This document shows positions 49,467-59,607 of a DNA stretch of 64,000 nt, piece by piece. The stretch is from Luteibacter aegosomatissinici (GTDB taxonomy: Bacteria; Pseudomonadota; Gammaproteobacteria; Xanthomonadales; Rhodanobacteraceae). The translations under genes and the position numbers were made by a program. Where the stretch lies: positions 930,001-994,000 of the forward strand of contig NZ_CP095742.1 of NCBI RefSeq assembly GCF_023078495.1, written 5' to 3'. Every line of letters starts with the position of its first letter. Position 1 is the first letter of the stretch. The notes under the pieces are model-generated. The model searched no databases and had not been told where the DNA came from. It was given only the letters and a program-made list of their open reading frames with translations.

Positions 49467-51370
49467 TCGCGGCGTTCCTGCCCCCATATTCGTTTCGCGG
49501 TTTGCCCGCACCCTATCTATGGGTGTTCTATCGGTTGCTGCATTCAATCGGTGAACCAATGGCGTTTCTGCTCTCGTCGGATTACCTCGCGACGAGCGCA
49601 AGCCTGGAGGCGCAGGGGCGGCCCGAACTCGATCTGTCCCGGCAGCGTGCACTTGGTTATGTCACTCCAGACGCTTCGTCACTGGAGCGCCATCAATATC
49701 GCCTGATGGACAGCGGCTTGATGCATGCCCTGCTCCCCCGCTATCAAGGCAATCCTCTGGCATTTTTCCGCGCCTTTCTGGAGGATGAGATTCCTGAGCT
49801 GCGTGCGGAGCTGGAATCACATCTGCGGAGCTTGCCGGAGGTCCCGGAGGTAATTCTTTCTTGGTCGAATTGTCCCTCGCTTGCCGCGGCTGCCCACGCC
49901 TGTGGAACGCGCGTCGCCTATCTTGAATTGGGTCCCTTGCGCGGGCCGCTCTATCGCAGCACTGCCTATTTCGACTTCCGCGGCGTCAACGGCCATACCG
50001 AGGCCCATTCTCGGTATGAGGCAATGGAGGCCGGTTGCCTGCCAGAAAATCTAGCGCTCGAGACCTTGCGTCGCAGCTTCTCTCAGGACGACGTGCCCGC
50101 AGATCCTGATCGACACCATGGGAGCGTCGGCGTGGTCCTGCAGGTAGAAGACGATTCGAACCTGCTCAGTTATAGCAATGGATTCGACAATACGGCGTTA
50201 CTCACTCGGGCCATTGTAGGTTCCGGGCGTGGGGACATCCTTGTCAGGACACATCCTGGAAGCCGGTTCGCCCTTGCTGATCCTACCGTCCTCGTCGATA
50301 ACTCGCCAAACAGCGCGGCGTTTGTGCAGCGATGCGGCCGAGTCATGACGATCAACTCAAGCGTTGGCCTTGAGGCACTTCTGTATGGTGTGCCGGTGGA
50401 AGTGCTGGGCGACAGCTCGTACGCGTTCATCGCTGCTGCCACCGACGAGCGTGAGCGTCTGCGCCGAATGGCCTTCTACCTCTTCGGCTACCTCGTGCCG
50501 TTTGATGAGGTATTTACCGCTGATTACATTCGTTTCCGCATCTCCGGGCCATCTGAGCAAGATATCCTAGCGCGTCACGTAACGGGCTATGCAGGGAAGG
50601 TTTTGAATGAGTTGGGGAGCGAGGCTATCCGCACGTTCGTCACTAGCACAGACTCCGTGGGTGTCTTGCTCGATCGCTATCGGCACACCGGAGCGGAGCC
50701 GGTTGGTGTTTCCAAGCTCTACTTCCGTAGTGAAGGCGAACACTTCTCCGAAGAACGGGTGGTTGCATGCATGCCCGTCCGCGATGGGGACTCCCGGGTA
50801 GCCCGGTTTCGACTTCCCGTAGGGGTACGCCCTGTCGCACTGCGCTTCGACCCTGCGTCGACGGAAGGGACTTACGTCTTCACGGCCTCGGGATGGGGTT
50901 CGATTTCCGCAAATGAATCACTTACGTCACATTATCCGCTGAACCCACTCTATGACATGGGTATCAGGGTCCTGGCGTGTGGGGATCGCTTGTTCTCCGA
51001 GCCGGGCAGGGTCCCCGTGAAGGTGCTGGCGAGCGGCAACGATCCCTTCGTGGAGCTGTCAGTGGACGACCTGTTTGCAGGCGCCGTTGGGGAAGAGCAG
51101 TCGGCGGTATTCGAAGTTCGCTTCCACCTCAGTGATGGAAAGCATGAGTCTGTATTCGGCTTTGCTGACCTGCGCGATCGCCTGGCGCACATCGAGCAGC
51201 ATTTGACAGCCGTGGATCTCTCGGGAATGCGACAGTCCGTGGACGGCATCCAGGCGGAACTGCAGCAGATGGGTGCTTCTGTAGCCGCGGATGATGTGTC
51301 ACTGCGCGAAATGAAAAGTGAGATAGCCGAGATTCTTGAGCGATTGCGACGACGGTTCTGGCAAAGGTAA
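49463..51370 (+). CDS. KpsS/GT99-like glycosyltransferase with C-terminal coiled coil
   Basis: A 635-residue cytoplasmic protein. The first 340 residues resemble capsule/KDO transferases (KpsS, WbbB GT99): [23 protein letters not shown] (near 260-270) and [19 protein letters not shown] (296-314) match the family's nucleotide-sugar motif. The middle (residues 390-560) is beta-rich and unclassified. Residues 565-635 read as a heptad-like helix ending ...[12 protein letters not shown] ... [13 protein letters not shown], likely coiled coil. In GT99 enzymes a coiled coil acts as a chain-length ruler. A terminal KDO-like cap is therefore plausible. The assignment is by motif resemblance only. Confidence 0.6.
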   Translation: MIAAFLPPYSFRGLPAPYLWVFYRLLHSIGEPMAFLLSSDYLATSASLEAQGRPELDLSRQRALGYVTPDASSLERHQYRLMDSGLMHALLPRYQGNPLAFFRAFLEDEIPELRAELESHLRSLPEVPEVILSWSNCPSLAAAAHACGTRVAYLELGPLRGPLYRSTAYFDFRGVNGHTEAHSRYEAMEAGCLPENLALETLRRSFSQDDVPADPDRHHGSVGVVLQVEDDSNLLSYSNGFDNTALLTRAIVGSGRGDILVRTHPGSRFALADPTVLVDNSPNSAAFVQRCGRVMTINSSVGLEALLYGVPVEVLGDSSYAFIAAATDERERLRRMAFYLFGYLVPFDEVFTADYIRFRISGPSEQDILARHVTGYAGKVLNELGSEAIRTFVTSTDSVGVLLDRYRHTGAEPVGVSKLYFRSEGEHFSEERVVACMPVRDGDSRVARFRLPVGVRPVALRFDPASTEGTYVFTASGWGSISANESLTSHYPLNPLYDMGIRVLACGDRLFSEPGRVPVKVLASGNDPFVELSVDDLFAGAVGEEQSAVFEVRFHLSDGKHESVFGFADLRDRLAHIEQHLTAVDLSGMRQSVDGIQAELQQMGASVAADDVSLREMKSEIAEILERLRRRFWQR

Positions 51371-51413
51371 GGGGGAGATGGGGTGAAGATCGTGTGGATC
51401 GGGCAGAGAAGAT

Positions 51414-54400
51414 ATGATTTGGGATAAAGCCGGACTGGAGCGCCAAACAGCTCTGCTGTTGATGAGGGTTCGGCGGCGCGCGTCGCGCTCACCGACAGCA
51501 CGAACGATCTATTTTGCCTTGCGACGCCTGCGTTGGCGGGTAATCGCGATGAGTCACCTTGTCATCGGTCTTCTGCGCTCCACTGCGCGTGACACTAGAA
51601 TGGTCCGGGTTAGCGGTTGCTTCGATAGCGTGTTCTACATGGCGCGCTACGGTGAGGTCGTGCCTGTTGGCATGGATCCGCTGTCTCACTTCATGAAGCA
51701 TGGTCATCGGCTTGGGTACTGGCCGAACGCGCTCTTCGACACGCCCTGGTATTTGAAGCACGCGACGGATGTCGCGGCGCTTGGCACGAATGCCCTTGCG
51801 CATTACATACGGTTCGGTTGGCGTGAGGGCAGGCGCCCGAGCGCCCTGTTCGATTCGCTCTGGTATGTCGGTGTGTACCCTGACGTATCCGCCAGCGGTA
51901 TCGTGCCGCTCGCACACTTCCTCCAGCAAGGTATGGCTGAGCGCCGCGATCCGTGCGCGCTCTTTTCAAGCCTTTTCTATCTTACGGAGTATCAAGATGT
52001 TGCGACGGCGGGCCTTAATCCCCTCGTGCATTACCTTGAATCCGGTGCGTACGAAGGGCGTGATCCGAACCCATATTTCAGTAGCGCCTGGTACCTGTCG
52101 CGGTACCCGGAGGTCGCAGCGCAGGGAAGGAATCCTCTCGAACACTACGCATCAGAAGGCTGGCGGAAGGGATACAAGCCAGGGCCGGCGTTCGATAGCG
52201 AACGCTATTTGGCAGAACATCCTGACATCGCTAGCGCAAACATCGACCCGCTCGAACACTTCCTGCGAGCAGGTGCTGCTGAGCAGCGCGCACAACCGGT
52301 GAGCCGCCACCGCGTCGGAGAGCTATTGCCGTCCACACTACATTTGGTTGCACCCAGCGATGTTCCGGTCATCGATGTGATCATCCCGGTCTACCGGGGC
52401 ATCGAGGAGACCTCCCGGTGCATTGAGAGTGTATATAGCGCGCGATATACCGTTCCGTTCCGGCTTATCGTTATCAACGACTGTTCGCCCGAGCCTGCGA
52501 TGCACGGCTATCTGGAAGATGCCGCCATCCGGCATGGGTTCACGCTTCTCGTCAACGAAGAGAACCTCGGCTTCGTGGGTACGGTGAATCGTGCGATGGC
52601 GCTTTCGGACTCGAATGACGTGTTGCTGTTGAACAGCGATACCGAAGTCGCGAATGATTGGCTCGACCGCATGGTTGCCCAAGCTTATGCCAGAGATCGC
52701 ATCGCTACGGTGACGCCGTTGTCCAATAACGCGACGATCTGCAGTTACCCTGATTTTCAAGGGCGGCGGACGCTTTCGCCGGGCGTATCGCTGCACGAAA
52801 TGGACGCCGTCTGTGCGACAGCGAATCGTGGTCGCTATGTCGGAGTTCCAACGGGCGTCGGCTTCTGCATGCTGATTCGCCGCGCAGCGCTAAACGAACT
52901 GGGTCTGTTTGACGCCGAGGCCTTCGGGAAGGGCTACGGGGAAGAGAACGATTTCTGTATGCGTGCGGCAAAGCAACGATGGGAGAATATCCTCACCCTT
53001 GATACGTTCGTTTATCACGCGGGTGAAGTGAGCTTCGCGGCGGATAGCTCCGCTGGCAAGTCGCGCGGTACAGAAGCGCTCCTTGCGAAGCACCCGCGGT
53101 ACCTGCTGGACGTGGCGGCGCATATCTCCGAGGATCCTGGTCGCGCCTATCGGGCGGCGATTACCGCGCAGCTATGGCGCGCTGGTGAGCGCCCGGTCAT
53201 TCTTTTGGTGACGCACAGTCTGGGCGGCGGGACCGAACGCCACGTGAAAGAACTCGCTGCGCGTTACGCGAGGGACGCAAGGGTGCTCGTTCTTCGTCCG
53301 TCGGGGACGTTTGCGAGTGCAGGAGTTGCCCTGCAGTCTGTGGATGACTATGACGCATTCTCTGTCAATCTCGACGCCACTGACGAGGTCGGCCTGCTAA
53401 AGCTCTTCAGTGCATTTCCCATTAGCCGGATTCACGTGCACCACCTTTTCGGATTCGGTCCGGAGCTGGGCGCAGCCATCCGGCGTTCGCGTATTCCATT
53501 TGATTTTACCGCCCACGACTTCTTCACTGTATGTCCGCAGGTTGGGTTTACGACAAATGGTGTCGACTACTGTGGTGAGCCGGGTGAGGATGGATGTAAC
53601 GCATGCATTCTGGCCTCCCCGAAAATGGGCGCCAGGGATATTCGTTCATGGCGGCACGGGCACGAGTGGGTCCTCCGCGATGCTCAACGTGTGATTACAC
53701 CGAGCGTTGATGCATCCATGCGCATCGCGCGGTATGCACCGGAAGCGCATACGGTTGCTATCCGGCACGAAGCCGCCCCTGCTAAATGGGGTGAGGTCCC
53801 TGAGCGGCGTCGTCTAGCATCCGATGAGGCACTGCGTATCGCCATTATTGGTGTGCTCGCGCCGAACAAGGGTCGCGACCTTGTTATCGAAGCGGCGATG
53901 CATGCCCGTTCCAAGGGGCTGCCACTAGAGTTTGTCGTGATCGGTGACCCTTTTGGCGAACTGCCGCCATCATCACTGGCAGCGATCCGAACGACGGGAC
54001 GCTACAAAGAGGCCGAGCTGCAGGGAATCCTGGCACAGGAGCGGCCTGACCTCGTGCTGTTCGCGTCGCGGTCTCCGGAGACCTACAGTTACACGCTGAG
54101 TGCAGCGTTCGATGCGCAGCTTCCCGTAATGGTTCCGGATATGGGTGCATTTGGCGAGCGTATCGACGGCCGCCCGTGGTCGTTTATATTTCCCGCCGCG
54201 ATATCTGGCAACGCCATGGCAGAGCACCTCGCCGCAATACGTGCTGACCATTTCGTCGAAGGTGCCCCGGCGCCAGCGCGAGCCAGTAGTGCTCCTGGAT
54301 CGGTGGCGAGCCTGGGGCCGGATGAAGGCTACGCTGGACCGGCGCGTGCGATCGCCCGCATGACGCCCCCCGCCCGGCTCAACGTACTCGCCGTTCTTGA

Positions 54401-55427
54401 GAATCACGGTGATGTCCCAAGCCCTTGCGCGCACATTCGCCTCGTCCCGTTCTTTGACGCCATGCACGCACAAGGGATTATTTCGGTGCGGTACATCGCT
54501 CCGCAGGAAGTAGATCTTTACGATGCGGATGTGATCATCACCCACCGTGTTCCGGTGGCGACGGCGGACGAGGCCCGTGCGCTATGCGACGCGGCTGCTG
54601 CGAGACGTGTTCCGCTTATCTATGATCTTGACGACAACCTCTACGATCTCGATCCATTGGCGGAGGGCGGGAAATATCACGCGTTGCTCGATGTGGTGCA
54701 TACATTCGTCGAGCGAGCTGACGAGCTGTGGGCATCTACGCCGACGCTAGCCGCCCGTTTGCGCGATGTGGGTGGGCGCCGGGTCATGGTTCACCGTAAT
54801 CAGCTCGATCCGGCGCTGTGGAGGCGAGCGTTGGTGCACGATTTCGTCGAGTATTCTGCGGCGGACCCTGTTCGCATTGTCTATATGGGCACCCGTACTC
54901 ATGGAGATGATCTCGCCATGGTGGACGGAGCGCTCAAGGAGCTGAAACGTCGTCACGGTGCAAGGGTCGAGATAATCGTGGTTGGGGTTCGCGACGCCGA
55001 TGGCGAAGATGGGCACCTTCGTTCGTTGTCTCCGCCGGCGACCGTCGGTGCATCGTACCCTGCGTTCGTTGCGTGGCTGGTGGAGCAACGCTTCGATATC
55101 GGCATTTCGCCCCTGCGTGCGACGTCGTTCAACCAATGCAAGAGCGAAATCAAAGTGCTCGATTACTCCGCACTAGGCATCGTCCCAGTTGTCTCCGATC
55201 TTGAGCCTTATCACGACATGGTGGCTCATGGAACCGATGGCTTCCTCGTGGCTGACGACACGGCTAGCTGGCTGAATACCCTCGATGCACTTATAACCGA
55301 CTCGGCATTGCGTCGGCGCGTCTCGGCTGCCGCTCACAAACGCGATGTCGCCGGGTTGTTCAGCTCAGGGGTCGCTGATCGATACGCGGCCCTCCAGCGG
55401 CTCGTCGACGAGGCCTCTACACGTTAA
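51414..55427 (+). CDS. Three-domain glycosyltransferase with six 38-residue repeats
   Basis: A 1337-residue cytoplasmic enzyme. After a basic N-terminus come six exact-period repeats of 38 residues, the Phe of each at 70, 108, 146, 184, 222 and 260, reading FD..WYL...PDVA..G..PL.HYL..GW.EGR.P. Then a GT-A/GT2 domain (about 325-540) has IDVIIPVYRGIEETSRCIES and LLLNSDTEVANDWLD. A GT-B/GT4 domain (about 590-920) follows with VTHSLGGGTERHVKELA. A third GT4-like domain (about 970-1337) has ITHRVP, PLIYDLDDNLYDLDP and IGISPLRATSFNQCKSEIK. It probably builds several linkages of the O-antigen backbone in one protein. Its stop shares TTAA with the convergent gene. Acceptor and sugars unknown. Confidence 0.75.
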   Translation: MIWDKAGLERQTALLLMRVRRRASRSPTARTIYFALRRLRWRVIAMSHLVIGLLRSTARDTRMVRVSGCFDSVFYMARYGEVVPVGMDPLSHFMKHGHRLGYWPNALFDTPWYLKHATDVAALGTNALAHYIRFGWREGRRPSALFDSLWYVGVYPDVSASGIVPLAHFLQQGMAERRDPCALFSSLFYLTEYQDVATAGLNPLVHYLESGAYEGRDPNPYFSSAWYLSRYPEVAAQGRNPLEHYASEGWRKGYKPGPAFDSERYLAEHPDIASANIDPLEHFLRAGAAEQRAQPVSRHRVGELLPSTLHLVAPSDVPVIDVIIPVYRGIEETSRCIESVYSARYTVPFRLIVINDCSPEPAMHGYLEDAAIRHGFTLLVNEENLGFVGTVNRAMALSDSNDVLLLNSDTEVANDWLDRMVAQAYARDRIATVTPLSNNATICSYPDFQGRRTLSPGVSLHEMDAVCATANRGRYVGVPTGVGFCMLIRRAALNELGLFDAEAFGKGYGEENDFCMRAAKQRWENILTLDTFVYHAGEVSFAADSSAGKSRGTEALLAKHPRYLLDVAAHISEDPGRAYRAAITAQLWRAGERPVILLVTHSLGGGTERHVKELAARYARDARVLVLRPSGTFASAGVALQSVDDYDAFSVNLDATDEVGLLKLFSAFPISRIHVHHLFGFGPELGAAIRRSRIPFDFTAHDFFTVCPQVGFTTNGVDYCGEPGEDGCNACILASPKMGARDIRSWRHGHEWVLRDAQRVITPSVDASMRIARYAPEAHTVAIRHEAAPAKWGEVPERRRLASDEALRIAIIGVLAPNKGRDLVIEAAMHARSKGLPLEFVVIGDPFGELPPSSLAAIRTTGRYKEAELQGILAQERPDLVLFASRSPETYSYTLSAAFDAQLPVMVPDMGAFGERIDGRPWSFIFPAAISGNAMAEHLAAIRADHFVEGAPAPARASSAPGSVASLGPDEGYAGPARAIARMTPPARLNVLAVLENHGDVPSPCAHIRLVPFFDAMHAQGIISVRYIAPQEVDLYDADVIITHRVPVATADEARALCDAAAARRVPLIYDLDDNLYDLDPLAEGGKYHALLDVVHTFVERADELWASTPTLAARLRDVGGRRVMVHRNQLDPALWRRALVHDFVEYSAADPVRIVYMGTRTHGDDLAMVDGALKELKRRHGARVEIIVVGVRDADGEDGHLRSLSPPATVGASYPAFVAWLVEQRFDIGISPLRATSFNQCKSEIKVLDYSALGIVPVVSDLEPYHDMVAHGTDGFLVADDTASWLNTLDALITDSALRRRVSAAAHKRDVAGLFSSGVADRYAALQRLVDEASTR

Positions 55428-56677
55428 GGTGTTTCCCGTGCTGGGGTCTCGATGACGACGCCCCAGCCCGGTGGGTTGGAATAGACGGTGTGAGGGCCCG
55501 GTTCCTGCAGTTCCCTCGCCGTCTGCTTCCAGTGATAGTCGACGAAAGGGCGTCGACGGAGGTGGTCGGGGTTTGTCACGGCGACCAGACCGATGAATGT
55601 GGCGACCGTGAGTGCCGCTTCATGACGTGACAGCGAGCCCTTCGCTACTACGGCGGTGAAGACGGCCCACCAGAACACCACCTTGAAAACGTAGAAGTAT
55701 CGGTCAGCAAGCATGAACTGGTAGACGGGGGTAACATCGCGCATGCTTATCGGCGCGAACATCTCGGCGCTGGCGAATACGAGCATGGCAAGCACGACGA
55801 GGCGCTTCCCACCGTCAACGTGCTTGCCTGCGATCAATCCCCAGAAGAGTAGCGCATAGACGACGAGCCAGCCATTGCCGGTAAGGAAATCGGCACCGAA
55901 GACGTGTATAGGGGCGAGTTCGGTAAATGCGATACGCAACAGATGGAACATGCTCTGGTGTTCGCCACTGCTTTCGGGTGCATGCGTGAGGAGCACCATG
56001 ACCTGAATGACGGCACCCGCCCCGATTGAGGCGATGACCCGTGGTTCGAACCTTCGCGAAAAGGTCGCAAGGTAGCCCTCAAACAGGCCCATTCGCAGGC
56101 GCCGATCGAGCCATGACGCCGCCGCGAGTCCGCCTACAACAAGCATCACAAAGATTGAAAACGGCCCTGTGACTGCGAGGAGGAATAGTGCGAGATCTCG
56201 CACCCACAGCGGCCAACCTGGCGAGTTCTCGGCTTCTGTGAAGCACGCTGCAGCCAAAGCGAATTGGAGGAACCATTGGGCATTGGTGATCGTCCCGAGG
56301 ATTTCGCCGCTGACCGGGACGGCCATGAACGTGAGCATGGCGAGCGGAAAGGGGACTACTGACCGTAGCCTGTGGCAGGTATATGCGACCGCGGCAGCGT
56401 CCAGAAGAGTCGCGGCGAGGTTGTAGACGAGAGGCGCTTTGGCTATACCGAACCACGTACCGATCCAGGCGATCAATCGTGGCATGACGTGCAAATAGCC
56501 CGCGTACGGCACCCAAAGCTGTGGGAGTGAATGTCCCAGCTGCCCTTTGAAGAAGATCGAAACATCCTCAGCAAAGAACTGCGGCAGAGTCAAGGCGTCG
56601 TTCGACTTGAATGCGAGCACAAGGAAGGCCAGAAGAAAGGCCGGGAAGACTCTTGTGCGGTGTTCGATAAGGTTCAC
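55424..56677 (-). CDS. Polytopic membrane protein, possible GT-C glycosyltransferase
   Basis: A 417-residue inner-membrane protein with about ten helices. After the first helix a periplasmic loop reads TLPQFFAEDVSIFF, an acidic pair in the position where GT-C lipid-phospho-sugar glycosyltransferases keep catalytic acids. No further family signature was recognised. GTG 56677 was chosen; a TTG at 56710 is possible. It is convergent with the large glycosyltransferase and divergent from the gene at 56862. A side-branch glucosyl or other transferase acting on O-antigen in the periplasm is a reasonable guess. Confidence 0.55.
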   Translation of the reverse strand: MNLIEHRTRVFPAFLLAFLVLAFKSNDALTLPQFFAEDVSIFFKGQLGHSLPQLWVPYAGYLHVMPRLIAWIGTWFGIAKAPLVYNLAATLLDAAAVAYTCHRLRSVVPFPLAMLTFMAVPVSGEILGTITNAQWFLQFALAAACFTEAENSPGWPLWVRDLALFLLAVTGPFSIFVMLVVGGLAAASWLDRRLRMGLFEGYLATFSRRFEPRVIASIGAGAVIQVMVLLTHAPESSGEHQSMFHLLRIAFTELAPIHVFGADFLTGNGWLVVYALLFWGLIAGKHVDGGKRLVVLAMLVFASAEMFAPISMRDVTPVYQFMLADRYFYVFKVVFWWAVFTAVVAKGSLSRHEAALTVATFIGLVAVTNPDHLRRRPFVDYHWKQTARELQEPGPHTVYSNPPGWGVVIETPARETP

Positions 56678-56861
56678 AGGGCACCGTTCGATAGAAGGCG
56701 AAGCGCTCAACCCGGCCAGTCCGGATTGCCGGCCAAGGCATAGGCGTAGTCGCCATAGGGTAACATCGGTGGCCTGCGTTGCCCGCTTTGGGAGCCCCTT
56801 CGACGGATGCGGATTGACGGGCGTCGAGGTCGCAACGTGGGCACTACTTAAGGAGAATGGC

Positions 56862-59153
56862 GTGGATCAGGGCTCGCGGCGGCTACCTCATTGGATTGGC
56901 ACCATCACGGTGGCGTTATCGCTCATATGTGCCTTGCTGATCATCATTCCGTTGCACCCAGATTTGCCACGGATAGACCAGGATGCTTCCTGGCCTCTTG
57001 CCATGAATACGGCAGCCGCTCAGCACTTCGTCTTTGGCCGGGACATCGTGTTCACGGGCGGTCCCCTGCTTTCAATCTACACGCGCCAGCTTTTGCCTGC
57101 GACGATGTGGGTGATGTGGGCGGGCGCGGCATGGGTTGGTCTCGTCGTCATCGCGGCCCTGACCATCTTGACGCCTCGTAGGCGATGGCCGTGGCTGCTC
57201 CTGGTGCCCGTCGTTCTCACGTTGCCGGGCATGCGCGACGCCGTCTTCCTCAACTTGCCTTTCCTTCTCGTACTCGTGGTGCTGCACAGCGGCCACCACC
57301 GCCGGGCGGTGCAGCTGGCCGGCATATATAGTCTCGTAGCGACTTGCGCGCTCTTGCCGCTGATCAAGGGAAGCTTCACGCTCGCAGCCGTTGCATGCAT
57401 CGCTCTGGCAGCTATCGCGCTGGCGTCGCGCCGTCGGATCCACCTCGTCGCGGTGCCGACTACGTTCGGTGTTGCGCTGCTAGCAGGGTGGATCGGCAGT
57501 GGACAGCCGATGAGTGCCTTGTCCGCGTATTTTACGACGCAGGCCGAAGTAATCGCTGGTTATGGCGATGCCATGAGCGTCAGCGGCCCGGCCGGCGATG
57601 TCATCGCCCTTGTAGTGGCGTGCGCACTTCTGTTCCTTTGCTCGTTTCGCGTCAGCGCTCGACCGACGTGGCCGGTGGTTTTGGCAACATCGCTCGTACT
57701 GTTCGTTGATTTCAAGGCCGGAGTTGTTCGTCACGATGGACATGTCGCCTTGTCGGCCGTATCCGTGATGATGATGGCGGTCTATTTCGTGGCGGCCAGC
57801 TATGGCTGGGCTGCAAGGGCTGCTTCGGTGGTTGCTGCCGCACTGGGATGCATTGTCCTTTCGAGTTACGCCGATCTTTCCCCCGCGGGCGTACTGTCAC
57901 GAGTAAGCCAGGAGTTGGCTGGTGCGGTCACCACATCGGCGGCAGCCATCACCGGACGATCGTCCTACACCGAAGCGTATGAGCGCGCCACTGACCGCAT
58001 TCGGTCAGCGCTTCCGCTCGATGCGGCTGGAAAAACAGTCGACCTGTACACAAGTGAAGCAAGTGCCGTGGTGGTCAGTGATGGTCGATGGGCGCCTCGC
58101 CCTGTCTTCCAGAGCTATGCGGCATTCACGCCGACGCTCCTGGACCGAAATGCGGCCCACCTTCGGCAGATGGGGCCACAACGAATTTTCTGGCGTGTGC
58201 AGACGATTGACAATCGCTATCCCTCACTCGAGGACGGCGAGAGCTGGCTCTGGCTACTTGGAGGATATCGACCGACAGGCTATATCGGTGACTACCTTCA
58301 GCTCGATCGCCTGGCTGCGCCACAGGCCTTACGGGAGGGACCGGTTGTCGTCCACACTACCGCCAGGTTGGGTGAGCCTGTGTCGCTCCCCAGAGATACG
58401 GCACTGTGGGCGCGCGTCGAGCTGCAAAAATCTCTGCTCGGGCGGGTAGGTGGCGCCGCGTACAAACTGCCCCCCATCTCGATCTCCTTGCGTTATGCCG
58501 ATGGCACTGTGGCGCGATACCGCGTCATTCCTGGGATGATGGAAACCGGCTTCCTAATCTCTCCCACGGTCCGATCCACCGAAGACCTACTCAAGCTTTG
58601 GACAGAGGGGTTTCCGTCTTCCCCTGCGGCCCGCGTGCCAGTGGAAATGCGAATTGACACATCTACGCAAGGCAGAATGTGGTTCGCTGCGCACTACGAT
58701 GTGAACGTGTCACGCATTTTCATCCCTGGCGTCGCGGCGCCTCAAAACACGCTCGACCCTGTCGAAGCCGCGCCAGCCTTCATGGTGCCTGGCGGCAGCT
58801 GCACGCTCGAGACCGCGAACGGTCTGCCCATCAAGGACGGCCTATTGCCGACAAAAGCGGCATCTCGCCTGTTACTTGCGGGGTGGGCCGCGCTGGACGC
58901 GCCATCGGGTAAGACTAGCCGCGCAACGTATGTCGAGCTGAGCGATTCGGCCGGCAATCGCAAGCTCGTTCGCGTTCGCAATATGCCCAGGGCCGATGTC
59001 GCTGCTGTGTTCAAGCAAAAGTCGCTATCCGACGCCGGTTTTGAAGCCGTACTTGACGTTAGCGGTCTCGTCAGGCCGATCGGTCTGGCTGTGGTAACCA
59101 CGGATGGCATGACGTATTACGAGTGCCCAGCTTCTCACGTGCGCCTCCCCTGA
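56862..59153 (+). CDS. Large membrane protein with periplasmic C-terminal domain
   Basis: A 763-residue protein that starts at a GTG with a perfect AAGGAG six bases upstream; an open frame farther upstream is a shadow of the divergent gene. The first 400 residues hold about ten membrane helices. A loop after helix 1 reads LPRIDQDASWPLAMNTAAAQHFVFG, and DIVFTGGPL follows. From about residue 410 the chain is soluble and presumably periplasmic, with strand-rich ISISLRYADGTVARYRV. The layout is that of GT-C-type or polysaccharide-modifying membrane enzymes, but the family is not recognised. Confidence 0.6.
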   Translation: MDQGSRRLPHWIGTITVALSLICALLIIIPLHPDLPRIDQDASWPLAMNTAAAQHFVFGRDIVFTGGPLLSIYTRQLLPATMWVMWAGAAWVGLVVIAALTILTPRRRWPWLLLVPVVLTLPGMRDAVFLNLPFLLVLVVLHSGHHRRAVQLAGIYSLVATCALLPLIKGSFTLAAVACIALAAIALASRRRIHLVAVPTTFGVALLAGWIGSGQPMSALSAYFTTQAEVIAGYGDAMSVSGPAGDVIALVVACALLFLCSFRVSARPTWPVVLATSLVLFVDFKAGVVRHDGHVALSAVSVMMMAVYFVAASYGWAARAASVVAAALGCIVLSSYADLSPAGVLSRVSQELAGAVTTSAAAITGRSSYTEAYERATDRIRSALPLDAAGKTVDLYTSEASAVVVSDGRWAPRPVFQSYAAFTPTLLDRNAAHLRQMGPQRIFWRVQTIDNRYPSLEDGESWLWLLGGYRPTGYIGDYLQLDRLAAPQALREGPVVVHTTARLGEPVSLPRDTALWARVELQKSLLGRVGGAAYKLPPISISLRYADGTVARYRVIPGMMETGFLISPTVRSTEDLLKLWTEGFPSSPAARVPVEMRIDTSTQGRMWFAAHYDVNVSRIFIPGVAAPQNTLDPVEAAPAFMVPGGSCTLETANGLPIKDGLLPTKAASRLLLAGWAALDAPSGKTSRATYVELSDSAGNRKLVRVRNMPRADVAAVFKQKSLSDAGFEAVLDVSGLVRPIGLAVVTTDGMTYYECPASHVRLP

Positions 59154-59178
59154 CGCGGCCATCGTCTGCGTGCGGTGA

Positions 59179-59607
59179 TTAGCGGAACGAAAATTTCTTG
59201 TGTCCGATATAGCTGGTTAGAACGGGAACGATAACGCCGACGGCGTGGGCGCACAGCTCGGGTTGCCAGGACCAGCCGACCATTGGAAGAAGCCACCGTA
59301 CCAGGAGCAAGCTGATGGCCAGGGTTTGCAAGGCAGCGAACAGGTTCACGACCACAAACCATGCCATCTGGTGGTGGAGGGCGATCGTCGTCTCACGAAA
59401 TACGAACAGTCGGTTGAGGCAGAAGGCAGTTGCCATGCCTAGCAAGTAGGCGAGCAGGATCGCAAGGGAGTAGCTCGTCCACATACTGAACAGGATGCGG
59501 GAGCCGAAGTTGACGACAGCTGCCGTGCCACCCACAAGAACGAAAAGCGCGAACTGCGATCGAAGCAGTGGTCCAATGTCGGCGCGTTGAGATGGCAGGG
59601 CTTTCAT
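59179..59607 (-). CDS. GtrA-family membrane protein, second
   Basis: A 142-residue protein with four membrane helices (ALFVLVGGTAAVVNFGSRILF; LAYLLGMATAFCLNRLFVF; FVVVNLFAALQTLAISLLLV; GVIVPVLTSYIGHKKFSFR). The NRLFVF and GHKKFSF blocks are GtrA hallmarks. It is the last gene of the minus-strand operon and overlaps the methyltransferase stop by four bases. It probably translocates a polyprenyl-phosphate-linked sugar. Confidence 0.87.
   Translation of the reverse strand: MKALPSQRADIGPLLRSQFALFVLVGGTAAVVNFGSRILFSMWTSYSLAILLAYLLGMATAFCLNRLFVFRETTIALHHQMAWFVVVNLFAALQTLAISLLLVRWLLPMVGWSWQPELCAHAVGVIVPVLTSYIGHKKFSFR

Noticed and set aside
56547-56861. N-terminal extension of the 763-residue membrane protein
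   Set aside because: It overlaps the divergent gene as a shadow, while GTG 56862 has a perfect AAGGAG site.
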